A stretch of 64,000 nt of DNA from UBA685 sp049889495 (GCA_049889495.1 JBMHDH010000026.1:1-64000), one strand, 5' to 3'; numbered from the stretch's first letter, positions 33,895 to 43,709 are shown. Translations and numbers: made by a program. The notes: generated from the sequence alone by a model not told the origin.

Positions 33895-35171
33895 GAAACC
33901 TGTCTTTCTGCTATCAAATAATCACCGTCACGCTTCATCAGGCGAACCGATATAATATCACCAGACGCCACCAAATCATCACCTGATAATCTGACTTTGG
34001 CAAAATTACGCAAATGCCCATGATTGCCTTTTTCAACCAGCATTTCATCACATGTGCCAACCAGCCTATCTAATGTGCCAGATAACAAGCTTTGGCCAAG
34101 CATGCGCAATTCTTTTGACCGTGATTTGATTATCTGGCCTGGCAGCTGTGGTAATTTCGCAGCAGGCGTGCCTTCACGCGGCGAATAGCCAAAGACATGA
34201 AGAAGCGGAATGTCACATTGTTGCAACAAATCAAGGCTTGATTGATGGGCCACATCATCTTCGGTGGGAAAGCCAGCAATCATATCAGCGCCAAAGACCA
34301 CATCAGGGCGCAGACGGCGCGCTTGTTCGACAAATCGCACAACATCACGCGCCAGATGGCGACGCTTCATCCGCTTCAAAATTAAATCATCACCATGTTG
34401 CACAGATAAATGCAAATGCGGCATTAATCGCGGCTCATTGGCAAGCGCATCCATCAGATGATGATCTGGTTCAGCAGGATCAATTGATGATAAGCGCAAA
34501 CGTGGCAATTCTGGCACATGTTTTAAGATTTGTTTGACCAATTGGCCCAAGCGCGGTTTGTCTGGCAAATCGCTGCCCCAGCTGGTGATATCAACCCCTG
34601 TCAACACCACTTCATTGGTGCCAGATGCGACCAATTTGCGAACAGATTCTACCACAGCACCACTGCCAACAGACCGCGAGGGGCCTCTGCCATAGGGGAT
34701 GATGCAAAAGGTACAACGGTGATCACAACCTTGCTGAACCTGAAGAAAGGCTCTGGTATGATCGTCAAATTCGTCAATGAAATGGCTTGCGGTTTCTCTG
34801 ATTTCCATCACATCGCTGACATGGACAGGGGCCAATAGCCCGTCACTTAACGAATGCCAACTAGCAGGATCTAGCTTATCATGATTGCCTATCACATGAT
34901 CCACTTCTGGCAAATTTGACCAACTGGCAGGATCAATTTGGGCCGCACAACCTGTTACAATGATTTTGGCATCTGGCTTTTCGCGGCGCCATTTGCGAAT
35001 CGATTGGCGCGCTTGTTTTTCAGCTTCTTGTGTAACCGCACAAGTATTGATGATAATCGCATCTGATAATCCTGCGTCATGGGCGTGATTGCGCACAACC
35101 TCAGATTCCCAAATATTCAATCGGCACCCAAAGGTTTCAACTTGTGGACGATTTGAACTCATGCCAGACAT
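33891..35171 (-). CDS. mtaB: MtaB-type tRNA t6A methylthiotransferase
   Basis: This 426-aa radical SAM enzyme is expected to convert t6A37 to ms2t6A in tRNAs that read ANN codons. It has the N-terminal UPF0004 domain with Fe-S cysteines (FGCRLN, NTCAVT, TGCAA), the radical SAM motif CDHRCTFC, and a short C-terminal TRAM-like domain. The FGCRLN sequence is characteristic of MtaB rather than MiaB. It is translationally coupled to ftsY, an arrangement found in many alphaproteobacteria. An ATG three codons in (35162) is an alternative start. Confidence 0.93.
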   Translation of the reverse strand: MSGMSSNRPQVETFGCRLNIWESEVVRNHAHDAGLSDAIIINTCAVTQEAEKQARQSIRKWRREKPDAKIIVTGCAAQIDPASWSNLPEVDHVIGNHDKLDPASWHSLSDGLLAPVHVSDVMEIRETASHFIDEFDDHTRAFLQVQQGCDHRCTFCIIPYGRGPSRSVGSGAVVESVRKLVASGTNEVVLTGVDITSWGSDLPDKPRLGQLVKQILKHVPELPRLRLSSIDPAEPDHHLMDALANEPRLMPHLHLSVQHGDDLILKRMKRRHLARDVVRFVEQARRLRPDVVFGADMIAGFPTEDDVAHQSSLDLLQQCDIPLLHVFGYSPREGTPAAKLPQLPGQIIKSRSKELRMLGQSLLSGTLDRLVGTCDEMLVEKGNHGHLRNFAKVRLSGDDLVASGDIISVRLMKRDGDYLIAERQVS

Positions 35172-35194
35172 AAACCCTTTGTTATAGCGCCTGA

Positions 35195-36118
35195 TTATGC
35201 GCCTGATGATCGCTCAGATTGGGCTTTTGCAAACGCCTCTGCCAAATCACCAGATAACACACCTTCATAACTCAACGAAGCTGGCCCACGCATCAAGACA
35301 TGGCCATTATGTGATCCTGTATCTTCTTGCCATTCAATGAATAACGAGCCGCCATCTAGCACCACTTCAACATGCCTTTGCGTTAAACCGCGCCGACAGG
35401 CCGCAACAGCAACAGCACATGCCCCAGACCCGCAAGCACGCGTGATCCCAACGCCGCGTTCAAAAACACGCATTCTGATTTTGTTGTCACTGATCACATG
35501 CGCAAATGAGATATTGGCCGCTTGTGGGAAGATCGCAAATCTCTCTAGCGCTGCGCCGCGGCGTGCCACATCAACCTTGTCTGCATCTTCGACAAATAAC
35601 ACCGCATGCGGATTACCCATGGAAAGACAAACCGCCGTGATATCTTCAAGAGGTGATAAATCAACATCAAGGGTATCCATCTCATGCGATAGTGGCACAT
35701 CTTGCCAGCCAAGCATCGCAGGGCCCATATCCACCTCGATTAAATCATCAATCAAGCGCGCTGTTAAATGACCTGCCATTGTTTCGATAATCACATCATT
35801 TTTGTCTGTTTCTGCCATGATCAAAGAGGCAACACAACGCGTGCCATTGCCGCATGCACCTGTATGACTGCCATCTTGATTGCGCATATCTAAATAGACA
35901 TCGCCGCCTTCTTTGGCATCACGCAAAATCATAATCTGATCACAGCCAATGCCCATTTGCCGATCAGCCAGCAATCTTGCGACTGTTTCATCCAATGTGA
36001 AATCACCCATCGGACCATTGGCGCGCGCATCTAGAACAATGAAATCATTGCCTAGGCCATGCATTTTTAAAAAGGGCATTTTTAAAAAGGGCATCTTTAA
36101 ATCGGGCATCTGTGTCAT
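35195..36118 (-). CDS. dapF: Diaminopimelate epimerase
   Basis: DapF converts LL- to meso-diaminopimelate for lysine and peptidoglycan. The protein has the core MHGLGNDFIVLDAR and both catalytic cysteines, in ACGNGTRC and ACGSGACAVAVAA. The N-terminus is ambiguous: five in-frame ATGs (36118, 36109, 36094, 36079, 36064) lie in a tandem repeat that encodes MPFLK units, and none has a strong ribosome-binding site. The longest gives 307 aa. Homologues need only a few residues before MHGLGNDF. Confidence 0.95.
   Translation of the reverse strand: MTQMPDLKMPFLKMPFLKMHGLGNDFIVLDARANGPMGDFTLDETVARLLADRQMGIGCDQIMILRDAKEGGDVYLDMRNQDGSHTGACGNGTRCVASLIMAETDKNDVIIETMAGHLTARLIDDLIEVDMGPAMLGWQDVPLSHEMDTLDVDLSPLEDITAVCLSMGNPHAVLFVEDADKVDVARRGAALERFAIFPQAANISFAHVISDNKIRMRVFERGVGITRACGSGACAVAVAACRRGLTQRHVEVVLDGGSLFIEWQEDTGSHNGHVLMRGPASLSYEGVLSGDLAEAFAKAQSERSSGA
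36062..36106 (-). repeat. 15-bp tandem repeat at the dapF start
   Basis: Two exact copies of CATTTTTAAAAAGGG (36062-36076 and 36077-36091) are followed by a third copy with three changes (36092-36106). Each unit supplies an ATG on the minus strand, so the repeat multiplies the possible start codons of dapF. Confidence 0.9.
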
Positions 36119-36175
36119 GACACGCCTATGGTAAAAAATGGGATCAAGCAGCTTATCTGCCAGCCTTATAACACA

Positions 36176-36955
36176 TTATGACAAGATAAGGGAAATCGGC
36201 ACATGATCAGATGGTTTTTCCCACCCTCTCGCAGGGGCAAAAATCTCTGCTTTTGTGACAGTATCTTTGATATCTTGGCTGACAAAAATATGGTCAAGGC
36301 GGCGGCCGCGATTGCTGGCAAGATAATCACGCGCGCGGTAAGACCACCAGCTATATAGGATTTCATCTGGCCCAAAATAACGGCGCATCGCGTCATCCCA
36401 GCCCCCTTTTTCAATCAAAGCCAGTAATTTTTCACGCTCAATATCCGTATGGCTGACCACTTTACGAAGCTGTTTTGTGGACCAGACATCTTCTGCCAAA
36501 GGTGCGATATTCAAATCACCTAGCATCACTGCTTTTTCAGGTGGTGTTTTGGCAAAATAGTCTGTGACCTCATTCACAAAATCCAGCTTATGGCCAAATT
36601 TCGGATTTTCATCTCGATCTGGAATATCACCGCCAGCAGGAATGTAAAAATTATGAATGCGAATGCCATTGGCTGTGGCGGCAATATGGCGGCAATCTTC
36701 TTTACCAGCCCATAATTCAAACGACACATCACTTAACGGGATGCGTGATAATATCGCGACCCCATTATAGGATTTTTCACCACGATAGGCCTGATGCGGA
36801 TAACCAAGCTCTGCAATCGCATCTGACGGAAATTGCGCATCTTGGCATTTTGTTTCCTGCAGGCAAATCACATCAGGCGAGACCTGTTTCATCACATCCG
36901 CCAATAAGGGCAGGCGCAAACGAACCGAATTAATATTCCAGCTGGTAATTTTCAT
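36176..36955 (-). CDS. xth: Exodeoxyribonuclease III (AP endonuclease)
   Basis: This 259-aa enzyme of the exonuclease III family cleaves at abasic sites in base-excision repair. It has the N-terminal MKITSWNINSVR, the metal-binding Glu in CLQETKCQD, the catalytic GDLNIAP motif, and the C-terminal LDHIFVSQ and SDHVPI motifs. It lies between lolA and dapF, 28 nt after lolA. Confidence 0.96.
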   Translation of the reverse strand: MKITSWNINSVRLRLPLLADVMKQVSPDVICLQETKCQDAQFPSDAIAELGYPHQAYRGEKSYNGVAILSRIPLSDVSFELWAGKEDCRHIAATANGIRIHNFYIPAGGDIPDRDENPKFGHKLDFVNEVTDYFAKTPPEKAVMLGDLNIAPLAEDVWSTKQLRKVVSHTDIEREKLLALIEKGGWDDAMRRYFGPDEILYSWWSYRARDYLASNRGRRLDHIFVSQDIKDTVTKAEIFAPARGWEKPSDHVPISLILS

Positions 36956-36983
36956 AAATAAACTTTCATGAGATCAAATTGAG

Positions 36984-37622
36984 TTAATTATCGCCTTGTG
37001 GGGATGAATAAGGCGGCAAGGCAAATAAGAAATTATTGAATGTTTCGCCATAGCGTGGATTTTGCAACGTGACTTTGGTGGTCACACCAACCGCATCTTC
37101 GATAATCCAGCGACGCAACGCAAAAGGGGTCTCGCTAAATTCCAAGGTCAAAGAGCCCGCCGCCTCGCCTGTTTCTTGTTCAAGCGTGATTGAGATAACG
37201 CCGTTTTCCACTTGTGAGATGGTATTAAATTTTTTGGACCGAAGCTGAATATCCTCTTGCAGCATCGGCGCAAAGGGCGTTGAGCCAATGGGATAGCTAT
37301 TGACCTGTTTTTTGGCCCCTTCATCAACATGCAGCCAGCCTTGCGAGACTATCAATGCCACCTTGCCATCGCCATCATATTGCAAACGCATCTGCGACGG
37401 GCGCCGCAAATAGAGGGTGCCAGTTGCAGCACTGCCATCTGATGCAATTTGGGTAAATTCTGCCTTTAAGGTTGTGATTTTTTCAAACCATCTTTCAGCT
37501 TGTGAAATCACATCCCCATAAGCAGGGCGCAAGGCGAAATACATGACACAAAAACCCAGACAAAAGACCTGCCAAATGCCCAGCTTAAATACAGGTAAGA
37601 TCGATTTGTTACTCTTGGTCAT
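36984..37622 (-). CDS. lolA: Outer-membrane lipoprotein carrier protein LolA family
   Basis: LolA ferries lipoproteins across the periplasm to the outer membrane. From ATG 37622 the protein has 212 aa, with a signal peptide (KLGIWQVFCLGFCVMYFAL, then a cleavage region ALRPAYG) and the LolA fold with TLKAEFTQIASDG and GTLYLRRPSQMRLQYD. The frame is open further upstream inside ftsK, but this start puts the signal peptide at the N-terminus and has GAGGTG 10 nt before it. It overlaps the ftsK stop by 14 nt. Confidence 0.92.
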   Translation of the reverse strand: MTKSNKSILPVFKLGIWQVFCLGFCVMYFALRPAYGDVISQAERWFEKITTLKAEFTQIASDGSAATGTLYLRRPSQMRLQYDGDGKVALIVSQGWLHVDEGAKKQVNSYPIGSTPFAPMLQEDIQLRSKKFNTISQVENGVISITLEQETGEAAGSLTLEFSETPFALRRWIIEDAVGVTTKVTLQNPRYGETFNNFLFALPPYSSPQGDN

Positions 37623-40038
37623 TTTGCAACAACACCTCTCTTTTGCCAACATGATTGGCTTTGCTGATGATGCCAGCTGATTCCATTTCTTCGATGATGG
37701 TCGCGGCGCGGTTATAACCAATTTTCAAATGGCGTTGCACAAAGCTGGTGGACGCTTTTTGTTCGCGCACAACCAAGGCGACCGCTTGATCATAAAGTGA
37801 TTCGCCTGTTGGCTGTGGCACCCCGCCAGCCCCAGCGGCAGTGGCATCATCTTCTGCTTCTGCTGTGACTCTATCATCATATTCAGGCTCTCCTTGGGCA
37901 CGCAAGAAATCGGCCACTTTTTCAACTTCTCTGTCTTCCATAAACGGGCCATGCACACGTTTAATGCGTCCCCCATTTTCCAAGAACAACATATCACCAC
38001 GGCCAAGCAATTGTTCTGCGCCTTGCTCTCCTAAGATGGTGCGGCTGTCAATTTTTGAGGTCACGGAAAATGAAATACGTGTTGGGAAATTGGCTTTGAT
38101 GGTGCCTGTGATCACATCAACAGACGGGCGCTGTGTTGCCATAATCACATGAATACCAGCGGCACGCGCCATTTGGGCCAACCGTTGCACGGCAGCTTCG
38201 ATATCCTTGCCAGCCACCAACATCAAATCAGCGACCTCATCAATAATCACAACAATGAATGGCAATGGTGCCAAATCCAAAATTTGTTCTTCAAAAACAG
38301 GCTTGCCTGTTTCGGCATCAAAGCCTGTTTGAACACGCCTTGTTAACACCTCGCCTGCTTCTCTTGCTTCGCGCAATCTTTCATTATAGCCCGTGATATT
38401 ACGCACACCCAATTTCGACATATTGAAATAGCGGGTTTCCATCTCGCGCACAGCCCATTTCAGCGATGTCACTGCCTTAGAGGGGTCTGTCACAACAGGG
38501 GATAAAAGATGCGGAATGCCATCATACACAGATAATTCTAGCATTTTTGGATCAATCATAATCAGCCGACAAGTTTCAGGCGTATGGCGATAAAGCAATG
38601 ATAAAATCATGGCATTAATCCCAACTGATTTCCCTGAACCTGTGGTACCTGCGACCAATAGATGTGGCATCTTTGCCAAATCGGTAACAACAGGCGCCCC
38701 CGCGATATCTTTGCCCAGACAAATCGGCAAAGCATCTGTGTTTTCTGTCCAGACAGGATCATCCATGATATCGCGAAGCAGCACCGTATCACGGCTTTTA
38801 TTTGGCATTTCAATACCAATGATATTGTGACCTGGCACAACAGCAACACGCACCGATAAAGCCGACATAGAACGCGCAATATCATCTGCTAGCGCGATCA
38901 CTCTTTGAGATTTTGTGCCAGCGGCTGGGTTTAATCCATAGCGCGTTACCACAGGGCCATAGGCCACATCCTTGATTTCGCCATTCACACCAAAATCACC
39001 AAGCACCTCTTCTAGCGCGGTGGCGTTTTCTTGCAATACCGCATCCCCTGGCCCTTCTGATGCTTTTGACGGCGGCTTTAATAAATTAGGAGATGGCAAG
39101 CGAAAGCCAGAGCTTGATTCAAAATCAAAGCTAGTCTGATTTGTTTTGCCTGTTTTTGTGTTTCCTGTTTTGCCTTTGGCAGATGATGCCGCCTCATTCC
39201 CAGCTAGGCTGACATCTGCCCCTGGCACCAATACAGGCTCTGTGCGAATGGTTTGCTTTTTTGCTTTCTTTTCTTTTTTCTTTTTCTCTTTTGCCCTTGG
39301 CTTGTCACCATCTTGATCAGCGAGGGTCTGGGTTGCGCCTGCCTGTCTTGCCGCTTCTTTCTTTGCTTTTCGGGCTGCGGCCCCACGTCCAAATAACGCT
39401 GTAATCCCAAGCCATAAATAGCGTGACGGTGCCATCACAATTTTGGTTGCCCCTCTGGCAACGCCCCAATCACGTTGCGAGACAGCCGTGACCCATAAAT
39501 AGAAAGGCAGGGCCACAAGTACCAAAAGACAAGTGACAATCAATTGCGCTTTACCAGCGGCCCAGTCTGGTAAATTAAAAAATCCAATAAGTGAGAGGGC
39601 GCCCTTATTCACATAAAGGCCAGCAATGCCGCCTTGCGGGGCATCCAGCAAAAGACGGGTGCCATATTCTGGCCCGCTTGTTAACGCCACAGCAAAAAAC
39701 AACATCGGCATACGCCAATACCAAGACGGCAAGCCTGTATGGGTGAAAAACCGCATGGACCAGCTTAACAACGAAACAGGTACCAAAAAGGCAACAAGAC
39801 CGAAACTTTTGAAAAATAAATCGGCTGTGATGGCTCCTGCGACGCCCAATAAATTTTGCACATCCTCGCCAGTGGCTGTGTTAAAAGAGGGGTCCGTATC
39901 AGTGGCTGTGACAAAGGCCACAAGCAACCCTGCGCCAATGATGAATAACAACAAACCAAATACTTCAGATAGGCGATTGACCAAAAACCGCCGTACAACT
40001 GAAGAAATCACTGGTTTTGTGTTATCATCTTGCGCCAT
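37609..40038 (-). CDS. ftsK: DNA translocase FtsK
   Basis: FtsK couples chromosome segregation to septation and activates XerCD at dif; xerC is in this window. The 809-aa protein has four N-terminal transmembrane helices (about residues 25-180), a short Lys/Gln-rich linker (215-310, with KEKKKKEKKAKK), the RecA-like motor with Walker A GTTGSGKS at 464-471 and Walker B FIVVIIDEVADLM, and the C-terminal gamma winged-helix domain (about 740-805) that reads orientation sequences. Order ftsK-lolA-xth is common in alphaproteobacteria. Confidence 0.97.
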   Translation of the reverse strand: MAQDDNTKPVISSVVRRFLVNRLSEVFGLLLFIIGAGLLVAFVTATDTDPSFNTATGEDVQNLLGVAGAITADLFFKSFGLVAFLVPVSLLSWSMRFFTHTGLPSWYWRMPMLFFAVALTSGPEYGTRLLLDAPQGGIAGLYVNKGALSLIGFFNLPDWAAGKAQLIVTCLLVLVALPFYLWVTAVSQRDWGVARGATKIVMAPSRYLWLGITALFGRGAAARKAKKEAARQAGATQTLADQDGDKPRAKEKKKKEKKAKKQTIRTEPVLVPGADVSLAGNEAASSAKGKTGNTKTGKTNQTSFDFESSSGFRLPSPNLLKPPSKASEGPGDAVLQENATALEEVLGDFGVNGEIKDVAYGPVVTRYGLNPAAGTKSQRVIALADDIARSMSALSVRVAVVPGHNIIGIEMPNKSRDTVLLRDIMDDPVWTENTDALPICLGKDIAGAPVVTDLAKMPHLLVAGTTGSGKSVGINAMILSLLYRHTPETCRLIMIDPKMLELSVYDGIPHLLSPVVTDPSKAVTSLKWAVREMETRYFNMSKLGVRNITGYNERLREAREAGEVLTRRVQTGFDAETGKPVFEEQILDLAPLPFIVVIIDEVADLMLVAGKDIEAAVQRLAQMARAAGIHVIMATQRPSVDVITGTIKANFPTRISFSVTSKIDSRTILGEQGAEQLLGRGDMLFLENGGRIKRVHGPFMEDREVEKVADFLRAQGEPEYDDRVTAEAEDDATAAGAGGVPQPTGESLYDQAVALVVREQKASTSFVQRHLKIGYNRAATIIEEMESAGIISKANHVGKREVLLQNDQE

Positions 40039-40046
40039 ATTTTTGC

Positions 40047-41234
40047 CTAGCCTTGTTCTTCTGTGGCCAATAATATGGCCAGCCTGTCTGCTGCTTCACG
40101 GATCGTATCATGATCATGCACCAATGCCACGCGCACAAATCCTTGGCCAGGATTGCCTTGATCTGTGGTAAGTGCCATGAATCTGCCAGGCATTAAGCGT
40201 AAGGCTTGTTCGGCATAAGCGCGTTTTGCAAATGCCAAATCATCTTTGACTTTCAGCCATATGAAAAAGCCGCCTTTTGGGACTGAAACGCCCAGCTTAT
40301 CTTTCACTATATCAAATGATGTCTGATAATGTTGGCGAATGGCTTGTGCATGGCTTTCATCACGATAAAGCGCGCCAGCTGCTTTTAGCAAAGGTGTGGG
40401 CACCAATGCCGCCCCATTGCCAACCAATTTTTTATAAAGGCTGATGGCGCGTTCATCACCTGCCAAAAAACCAGCTCGCAGTCCTGCCGCGTTTGAACGT
40501 TTTGACAAAGAATTTAACACCACCAAATGAGACAAACCATCACCCATTTCTGCAGCCGCTTCAAGAGCGCTGACGGGGGGCACATCACGCCAAATATCGG
40601 CATAACATTCATCAGATAACAGCAAGAAATTATAGTGTCTTGCCAATTCCAATAAGCGTTTCAAATACGCTTTATCCGCATAATAGCCATGTGGGTTGGT
40701 GGGCGAACACATATAGAAAATCACAGTGCGTTGCAAAAGCGCATCATCAAGCTTATCCAAATCTGGCAAATAACCTGTTTCAGCGGTGCAATTCATCAAC
40801 ACAATCTCGCCGCCTGTGCCAAGCGAGCCAGCGCGCCACGCATGGTAAAACGGATTTGGCATCAAAGCCACAGCGTCTTTTTTGGCGCCTCTGACCATCT
40901 GACCAAGCATATGAAGCGGTTCTCTTGTGCCAACCACGGGCACGATATGGTGATCTGGTGACACTTGTGCGGCAACCATGTTGCCATAGCGGTTTTCAAG
41001 ATAGCAAATAATATCATCACGAAAGCCAGCATCACCATCTGCTTTGGGATAATTGGCCCATTTATCAGCATGGCTTGCCACTGTTTCTACCAATAAATCA
41101 GGGGCTGGCATTTGTGGCTCGCCAATTGTTAAATTGATTTCTCGAAGACCATCTGGGGAGGAGAGCTCTGCCAATGCGCCGCGCAATTGGATAAACATAT
41201 TATCATCGAAAATTTTGAACTCTGGATTAAACAT
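40047..41234 (-). CDS. dapC: Class I/II PLP aminotransferase, DapC-like
   Basis: This 395-aa fold-type I aminotransferase has the PLP lysine in SLSKRSNAAGLRAGF (about residue 243), the CSPTNPHG motif and the SDECYADIW strand. The NLTIGEPQMPAPD N-terminus resembles N-succinyldiaminopimelate aminotransferase (DapC) of alphaproteobacteria, which acts between DapD and DapE. With dapF and asd nearby this is plausible, but other amino-acid substrates cannot be excluded. It is 8 nt upstream of ftsK and likely co-transcribed. Confidence 0.82.
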   Translation of the reverse strand: MFNPEFKIFDDNMFIQLRGALAELSSPDGLREINLTIGEPQMPAPDLLVETVASHADKWANYPKADGDAGFRDDIICYLENRYGNMVAAQVSPDHHIVPVVGTREPLHMLGQMVRGAKKDAVALMPNPFYHAWRAGSLGTGGEIVLMNCTAETGYLPDLDKLDDALLQRTVIFYMCSPTNPHGYYADKAYLKRLLELARHYNFLLLSDECYADIWRDVPPVSALEAAAEMGDGLSHLVVLNSLSKRSNAAGLRAGFLAGDERAISLYKKLVGNGAALVPTPLLKAAGALYRDESHAQAIRQHYQTSFDIVKDKLGVSVPKGGFFIWLKVKDDLAFAKRAYAEQALRLMPGRFMALTTDQGNPGQGFVRVALVHDHDTIREAADRLAILLATEEQG

Positions 41235-41426
41235 ATCACAGCTCTTTGCAGGCGGCAGGAATCATAAAAAGGAATCTATCGAAAAATAGTCCAATTCGCA
41301 ATATAATCAGCCATGATAATCCGCTATTATAATAAGGTGTGGTGACAGAGCTCTATCATACCCAATAAGGCAATATGATAAGGGACTGTGATAAGGGAAT
41401 CTGGCTGATTTGTGGCAAAGACAGAT

Positions 41427-41957
41427 ATGATGATGAAAAATCAAAAAGGCGGCGTTTTTTTTGACAGAGATAACACGCTTACCAAAGATGACGGCTATTG
41501 CCATAAAATCAGCGATTTTCAATGGCTGAAGGGCGCGGCTCATGCTTTGGCCTTGCTTCATCATCACAACATCCCTGTTTTTATTGTCACCAACCAAGGC
41601 GGTATCGCCAAAGGGATATTTAAAGAGGCTGATATGCAGGCCTTTCATGATCATCTATGCAACAAGGCAAGCGAAGCGGGCGGCAAGATTACCGATATCG
41701 CTTTTTGCCCGCATCACCCAGAGGCACAAGATGTATCATTACAAAATTGCGACTGCCGCAAACCTGGCATTGCGATGCTGACATCTTTGGCTGAAAAATG
41801 GCAGATTGATTTAACAAAATCTGTGATGATTGGAGATCGCAAATCAGATTATCAAGCTGGTATTGCTGCTGGCATGACAAGCTATCTATCCTCACCAGAA
41901 GACGATCTAAGCACGCTCGTTACAAAAATCATCTCAACACATTTTGAAGGGGAATAA
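41427..41957 (+). CDS. gmhB: HAD phosphatase, GmhB-like (heptose bisphosphate phosphatase)
   Basis: This 176-aa HAD-family phosphatase resembles D-glycero-manno-heptose 1,7-bisphosphate 7-phosphatase. The nucleophile motif is FFDRDNTLT, the TNQGGIAKG loop is typical of GmhB/HisB-N, a zinc-binding set CPHHPEA...CDCRKP is present, and the acid motif is IGDRKSDYQAG. GmhA is encoded at 50359, supporting heptose synthesis for LPS. The start is uncertain: three consecutive ATGs begin at 41427 and an in-frame GTG lies at 41412. It is 6 nt upstream of the UbiH-family gene. Confidence 0.85.
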   Translation: MMMKNQKGGVFFDRDNTLTKDDGYCHKISDFQWLKGAAHALALLHHHNIPVFIVTNQGGIAKGIFKEADMQAFHDHLCNKASEAGGKITDIAFCPHHPEAQDVSLQNCDCRKPGIAMLTSLAEKWQIDLTKSVMIGDRKSDYQAGIAAGMTSYLSSPEDDLSTLVTKIISTHFEGE

Positions 41958-41963
41958 AGAACC

Positions 41964-43253
41964 ATGAGCGATAAACCAAATTCTGATCCCCGCCATGCCC
42001 CAATCACCATTATCGGGGGCGGCCTCGCTGGCAAGATGATGGCGTTAAGCTTGGCCACATCATGCCAAGAGCGCACTGATTTTGATATCACCTTAATTGC
42101 GCCTGATCTTGTGATTGATGACGAAATAGCCGTATCACCAAAAAGAGATAGGCGCACCACAACCATCCATGCCGCTGGGGCGGCCATGTTACAAGCGCTT
42201 GGGGTGTGGGAAGATAAAGATGATTTCAGAACGCCTATCACATCTATGGCAGTGGCCGTTGGCCCGCAACGACCCTATCATTCTGATTGGGTGCTTGAGT
42301 GGCAGGATACTGGCACACCCATGGCCTATGTTGTGGAAAATCACAAGCTTCTTACCGCTTTTGATCAGGCACTTGCCAAATTGGCAAAACAGGCGCCATC
42401 CAAAATCACATTCATTAATGCAAGCGTAACAGATCTATCAGAACAATATGATCGCGCCTTTTTAACCTTATCTGATAACAGCCATCTCACATCACAATTG
42501 GTGATCGCTTGTGATGGCGCCAACAGCGCCGTGCGCAAACAAGCAGGATTAACGCCTCATATCCAAAAAACAGGACAAAAAGCGATTGTCACAAATGTCA
42601 GGCTAGAGGTGCCGCATAACGGGCTGGCATGCCAACGGTTTTTGGAAACAGGTCCCTTGGCTTTGATGCCGTTAAATGATGAAGATGGCATGGCGATGAT
42701 GGCATCTGTTGTCTGGTCAACAAGCACAAAAGAAGCAGATCGGTTAATGATGCTTGATGAGGCCGCCTTATCACATGAGATAACGCATGCCTTTGGCGAA
42801 GAATTTGGCAAATTGATGATTTGTGATACGCCATCTTGTTTTCCGCTGATCCCGCAATTTAACCGCCGCCTCAGCAAAGGTCATGTGCTATTGGCAGGTG
42901 ATGCGGCCCATGCGATTCATCCGCTTGCGGGGATGGGTTATAATTTAGCACTTGCTGATGCCGCAATATTACAAGATGAATTGGTGCAATTGGCAAAAGC
43001 AGGGCTGACAGCAGATCACCCATCGCTGTCATCAAACTATCACAGGCGGCGTCTGCCAGAAATCACAGCCATGAGTGCTGTTACCTCTGGTCTGAATCAT
43101 TTGCTTAGCCGTCCGAAAAATCCAGTGACAGATCTGCTTGCCAGCGCAATGGCAGTGGTCAATCATACAGCCTTAAAATCACAATTTCGGAAAATCGCTA
43201 TGGGCGGAAAATTAGCAAAGGCCCCGTTATTATCTGGTCAAAACGCCAAGTGA
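41964..43253 (+). CDS. UbiH/UbiF-family FAD monooxygenase
   Basis: This 429-aa flavoprotein hydroxylase belongs to the family that hydroxylates the ubiquinone ring. It has the FAD motif IIGGGLAGKMMALSLA, the DG-motif VIACDGANSAVRKQAG, and the GDAAHAIHPLAGMGYNLALAD segment. Which ring position it hydroxylates (UbiH, UbiF, UbiL or UbiM type) cannot be decided from sequence by eye. It is encoded just behind gmhB. Confidence 0.9.
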   Translation: MSDKPNSDPRHAPITIIGGGLAGKMMALSLATSCQERTDFDITLIAPDLVIDDEIAVSPKRDRRTTTIHAAGAAMLQALGVWEDKDDFRTPITSMAVAVGPQRPYHSDWVLEWQDTGTPMAYVVENHKLLTAFDQALAKLAKQAPSKITFINASVTDLSEQYDRAFLTLSDNSHLTSQLVIACDGANSAVRKQAGLTPHIQKTGQKAIVTNVRLEVPHNGLACQRFLETGPLALMPLNDEDGMAMMASVVWSTSTKEADRLMMLDEAALSHEITHAFGEEFGKLMICDTPSCFPLIPQFNRRLSKGHVLLAGDAAHAIHPLAGMGYNLALADAAILQDELVQLAKAGLTADHPSLSSNYHRRRLPEITAMSAVTSGLNHLLSRPKNPVTDLLASAMAVVNHTALKSQFRKIAMGGKLAKAPLLSGQNAK

Positions 43254-43294
43254 TTTTGCGATCAAACCTATTCAGGTAAGACAATAGGCTTTTC

Positions 43295-43645
43295 TTAAGA
43301 GGCCGCCTTTGCTCTTGCCTGATAATCTGCCAGCAATTCATCGCTTCGCTTGCCATAATCATAAAATAAAGCCCATGAATAAATGCCTGTATCATGACCA
43401 TCATCAAAGGTCAGGCGTACCGCATAATGCCCAACAGGTTCAATCGCCGTGATAATCACATTCTGCTTTCCCAAAGGCGTTTGCTTTTGATCAGCCCCAT
43501 GGCCTTGCACTTCAGCGGAGGGGGATTCAACACGCAATAATTCAGCAGATAGAACAGCTTCAAACCCATCCGCAAAAGAAATGGTTAACAGCTTTTTATC
43601 TTGTGATAAGCGAATTTGGTCCACTTTTGGTGGTAGGTCAGTCAT
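43295..43645 (-). CDS. DUF971 family protein
   Basis: This 116-aa protein is a stand-alone DUF971 domain, also known as the N-terminal domain of gamma-butyrobetaine hydroxylase-like proteins. The family features are the strand ISFADGF, the LRVESPSAEVQGHG region and the C-terminal TFDDGHDTGIYSWALFYDYG. The family has been linked to Fe-S or metal handling, but no function is established for the short form. It is the last gene of a minus-strand cluster with the Trm112-like, LON-domain and thioredoxin genes. Confidence 0.88.
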   Translation of the reverse strand: MTDLPPKVDQIRLSQDKKLLTISFADGFEAVLSAELLRVESPSAEVQGHGADQKQTPLGKQNVIITAIEPVGHYAVRLTFDDGHDTGIYSWALFYDYGKRSDELLADYQARAKAAS

Positions 43646-43709
43646 GTAAAAACCTTAATAGGGAAACCCTTTATAAAGAAACCCTTTGTTAAATCGTGAT
43701 GCGTTATCT

